Notes under the pieces: model-generated | Seen by the model: the letters and a program-made list of their open reading frames with translations, nothing else | Told to the model about the DNA's origin: nothing | The model's database searches: none | Translations under genes and position numbers: made by a program | In this document: positions 6,912-8,597 of the stretch, piece by piece | Layout: every line of letters starts with the position of its first letter | Position numbering within the stretch: the first letter of the stretch is position 1 | Source of the DNA: Jiangellaceae bacterium | Lineage (GTDB): Bacteria; Actinomycetota; Actinomycetes; Jiangellales; Jiangellaceae | Assembly (NCBI GenBank): GCA_030146385.1 | Contig: JASLBX010000296.1 | Coordinates: 1-8,597, forward strand | DNA length: 8,597 nucleotides | Direction: 5' to 3'

Positions 6912-8138
6912 ATGGCCGACTTCGACGTCGTCGTCGCCGATGCCGCCCTGCGCGGTCGCCCGGGCGGCCACAACATCGGGATAACCGCGGGCCGTATCGC
7001 TGCTATCGAGTCCAGCCTGCTGAGAGGACACGACGACATCGACGCCGGAGGCAACCTCGTTACCGAGTCGTTCGTCAACTCTCACCTGCACCTGTGCAAG
7101 GTCTACACGCTGAACCGGGTCGGCGACGCCGCCCTCGACGCCTACACCGGCGGGTCGATGGGTGCGGCGATGACCGCGATCGAGTTGGCTGCTGCCGTGA
7201 AGGAGCAGTACGACGAGAACTGGATCGAGCCGAACGCCCGGCGGGCGATGCTGGAGGCGGTCCGCCACGGCGTCCGGCACGTGCTCGCCTTCGCCGACGT
7301 CGACACCCAGGCCCGCCTTCACGGCATCCGTCCGTTGCTCAAGCTGCGGGACGAGTTCCGTGGCGTCGTTGACTTGCAGGTGGTGGCTTTTCCTCAAGAC
7401 GGGTTGCTCCGCGACCCAGGCGCCGAGGAGTTGGTCCGCGAAGCCGTCGATCTGGGCGCTGATGTCGTCGGAGGGATCCCGTGGATCGAGCACAGCGATG
7501 AGGACGCTCGCGAACACGTGCGCCGGATGTGCTCTCTCGCCGCCGAATCTGGCCGCCGGGTCGCGATGCTCGTCGACGACGCCGGCGACCCGGCGCTACG
7601 GACGACGGAGATGCTAGCCACGGAGATGATTCGGCAAGGCCTGATCGGTAGGGGTGTCGCGAACCACGCCCGGGCGGTCGGAACGTACGCCGAGCCGTCG
7701 GTGCGCCGCCTGGCCGGGCTGGCCCGCCGGGCCGGCCTGGGGTTTGTCACCGACCCGCATACCGGGCCGGTGCGGCTGCCGGCATTCCTGATGGCCGACC
7801 TGGGAGTGCGGGTTGCGCTCGGACAGGACGACATCGAGGACGCGTACTACCCCTTCGGACGCAACAACATGCTTGAGGTGGCCTTCCTGGCGGCGCACGC
7901 ACTCGAGGCGGTGTCGAAGTCGGCCATGGACCGCGTCTACGACATGGTGACGGAGGTCGCGGCGGATGTTCTGGGTGTGGAGGGCCACCGCTTGGAGGTG
8001 GGCGCGCCGGCCGACCTGGTCGTACTGGACGGAATGTCCGTCCGCGAAGTCCTCACCCGACACAGCCCGCCGCGCTACGTCATCGCCAGCGGCCGCCTCG
8101 TTGCCGAGAGCACGACGGCGACGACGTACCACTACTGA
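6912..8138 (+). CDS. Cytosine-deaminase-like amidohydrolase with altered metal site
   Basis: The protein has 408 residues and belongs to the CodA / AtzC branch of the amidohydrolase superfamily. Compared from memory with E. coli CodA it keeps the HxH metal pair (His58, His60 in NSHLHL), the substrate-binding Gln162 (VVAFPQDG), a strand-5/6 region LGADVVGGIP, His252 (VANHARAV), the metal-binding Asp306 (GQDDIED) and YYPFGRNNML. The C-terminal composite domain ends GAPADLVVLDG...IASGRLVAES. Two expected residues differ: the His of the HxDE/HCDE motif is Leu220 (MLVDDAGD), and the following catalytic Glu is Asp223. The His next to the aspartate pair is Gln305. Deaminase activity is therefore doubtful as a direct prediction; a different reaction, a mononuclear site rearrangement, or loss of function are possible. 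It follows the amidase after 5 bases, so the two are co-transcribed. The family call is firm; the substrate and activity are not. Confidence 0.9.
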   Translation: MADFDVVVADAALRGRPGGHNIGITAGRIAAIESSLLRGHDDIDAGGNLVTESFVNSHLHLCKVYTLNRVGDAALDAYTGGSMGAAMTAIELAAAVKEQYDENWIEPNARRAMLEAVRHGVRHVLAFADVDTQARLHGIRPLLKLRDEFRGVVDLQVVAFPQDGLLRDPGAEELVREAVDLGADVVGGIPWIEHSDEDAREHVRRMCSLAAESGRRVAMLVDDAGDPALRTTEMLATEMIRQGLIGRGVANHARAVGTYAEPSVRRLAGLARRAGLGFVTDPHTGPVRLPAFLMADLGVRVALGQDDIEDAYYPFGRNNMLEVAFLAAHALEAVSKSAMDRVYDMVTEVAADVLGVEGHRLEVGAPADLVVLDGMSVREVLTRHSPPRYVIASGRLVAESTTATTYHY

Positions 8139-8597
8139 CGCACCACTACTGGTTGACGCTCACCTGCTGGACAACCACTCCGCAGCCCTCCTGCATCACC
8201 TGGCATTGCGTCGCGAGGCGTTTCTCGTACTGACGTTGCGTACAGGCGAACGAGCACCTGATCCAGTGGTGGATCTTGTGGAAGGACGAGCACGGTGACT
8301 GGCTGGAGCTACGAGGCCGCGGGCTGCCGGCGGGAGGCGCTGGACGCCGCGTCGCGGGCCGCGGATTTCGCGGCGCTGTGCGAGGGGGTTACGACGCCCG
8401 CCCTCGCCGATCTGACCGAGCCGTTACCTCTGACGCGCCGCGAGCGGGAGGTGGCGAGCCTGGCAGCGCGCGGGCTGTCGAACCACGAGATCGCCGTGCG
8501 GCTGGTGGTGTCGGTGCGCACGGTGGCCAACCATCGGCACAGCGCGTACGGAAAGCTCGGCATCGAAGGTCGCAACGATCTCCGGCCTCTAGATCAC
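8137..8597 (+). pseudogene. Internally deleted, frameshifted LAL-type LuxR regulator remnant (runs off the window)
   Basis: Three pieces of one large ATP-binding LuxR-family (LAL) regulator lie in order but in different frames. From 8137 (frame of base 8137), PLLVDAHLLDNHSAALLHHL followed by FLVLTLRTGERAPDPVV is the Walker B region of the N-terminal ATPase; the usual 'VDDAH' is reduced to 'VDAH'. A one-base shift near 8272-8276 moves into the next frame, giving LWKDEHGDWLELR (8276-8314), which is the normal continuation. At about 8312 the homology jumps, in a third frame, to the protein's C-terminal linker (EAAGCRREALDAAS...) and LuxR helix-turn-helix. Several hundred residues between are missing, as is everything before Walker B, including Walker A. 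Family lengths are from general knowledge (about 900 residues). The first remnant codon overlaps the amidohydrolase stop codon, so a rearrangement joined them. Confidence 0.72.
8295..8597 (+). CDS. LuxR-type helix-turn-helix domain reading frame, 3' end missing
   Basis: This frame, from GTG 8295 to the window's end, is open for 101 codons with no stop. It encodes a C-terminal linker (DAASRAADFAALCEGVTTPALADL) and a complete-looking LuxR DNA-binding domain: LTRREREVASLAARGLSNHE, then IAVRLVVSVRTVANHRHSAYGKLGI. Recognition-helix residues and the VRTV turn are intact. AAGGA (8282-8286) lies 8 bases before the GTG, so a stand-alone DNA-binding protein could be made from what is otherwise the tail of a broken regulator gene. 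The upstream frame is closed by a TGA near 8256. Alternatively it is only dead coding sequence. Domain recognition is strong; expression as a separate protein is speculative. Confidence 0.5.
   Translation, partial: MTGWSYEAAGCRREALDAASRAADFAALCEGVTTPALADLTEPLPLTRREREVASLAARGLSNHEIAVRLVVSVRTVANHRHSAYGKLGIEGRNDLRPLDH

Noticed and set aside
6816..7517. Minus-strand open frame (233 codons) opposite the amidohydrolase
   Set aside because: Antisense to a gene with clear CodA-type motifs; no recognisable domain.
1..8597. CRISPR arrays, tRNA/rRNA genes, insertion sequences, phage or toxin-antitoxin genes
   Set aside because: No regularly spaced repeats, tRNA-like cloverleaf arms, transposase motifs or toxin-like small gene pairs were seen on reading both strands.

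Overview
The DNA is GC-rich with strong G/C preference at third codon positions, GAGGAG-type ribosome binding sites, tightly packed or overlapping genes, a NarL-type two-component pair and a remnant of a large LuxR-family (LAL) regulator. This points to a high-GC actinobacterium. No marker gene allows a firmer placement. I see no RNA genes, CRISPR array, insertion sequence or phage gene.

Layout. (1) Positions 1-2739, plus strand: the 3' part of a molybdenum hydroxylase large subunit (xanthine dehydrogenase / CoxL-like, carrying the PYRGAGR motif rather than the true CO dehydrogenase motif). It is followed, with an ATGA overlap, by a CoxG-like SRPBCC protein with a C-terminal membrane anchor. 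(2) Positions 2740-2818: a short convergent intergenic region with repeated and palindromic TGTCCGGC elements, possibly a terminator. (3) Positions 2819-5217, minus strand: an overlapping histidine kinase / response regulator pair. (4) Positions 5218-5357: a divergent intergenic region. (5) Positions 5358-8138, plus strand: a 72-codon unrecognised small gene with a strong ribosome binding site, an amidase-signature hydrolase with a complete Lys-Ser-Ser triad, and a cytosine-deaminase-like amidohydrolase in which a metal-binding His and the catalytic Glu appear to be replaced. (6) Positions 8137-8597: the wreck of a LAL-type LuxR regulator. A Walker B fragment, a frame change and a large internal deletion lead into an intact-looking LuxR DNA-binding domain that runs off the window.

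Working hypothesis (inference): a molybdenum hydroxylase, an amide hydrolase and a CodA-like amidohydrolase together resemble a catabolic island for a nitrogen heterocycle, for example a pyrimidine or related cyclic amide or urea compound. The membrane-anchored CoxG would dock the hydroxylase at the membrane, and the two-component pair could sense the substrate or the redox state. The substrate cannot be read from the sequence. The most unusual items are the altered active site of the amidohydrolase, the small gene leading the amidase operon, and the collapsed LAL gene fused to the operon's end.
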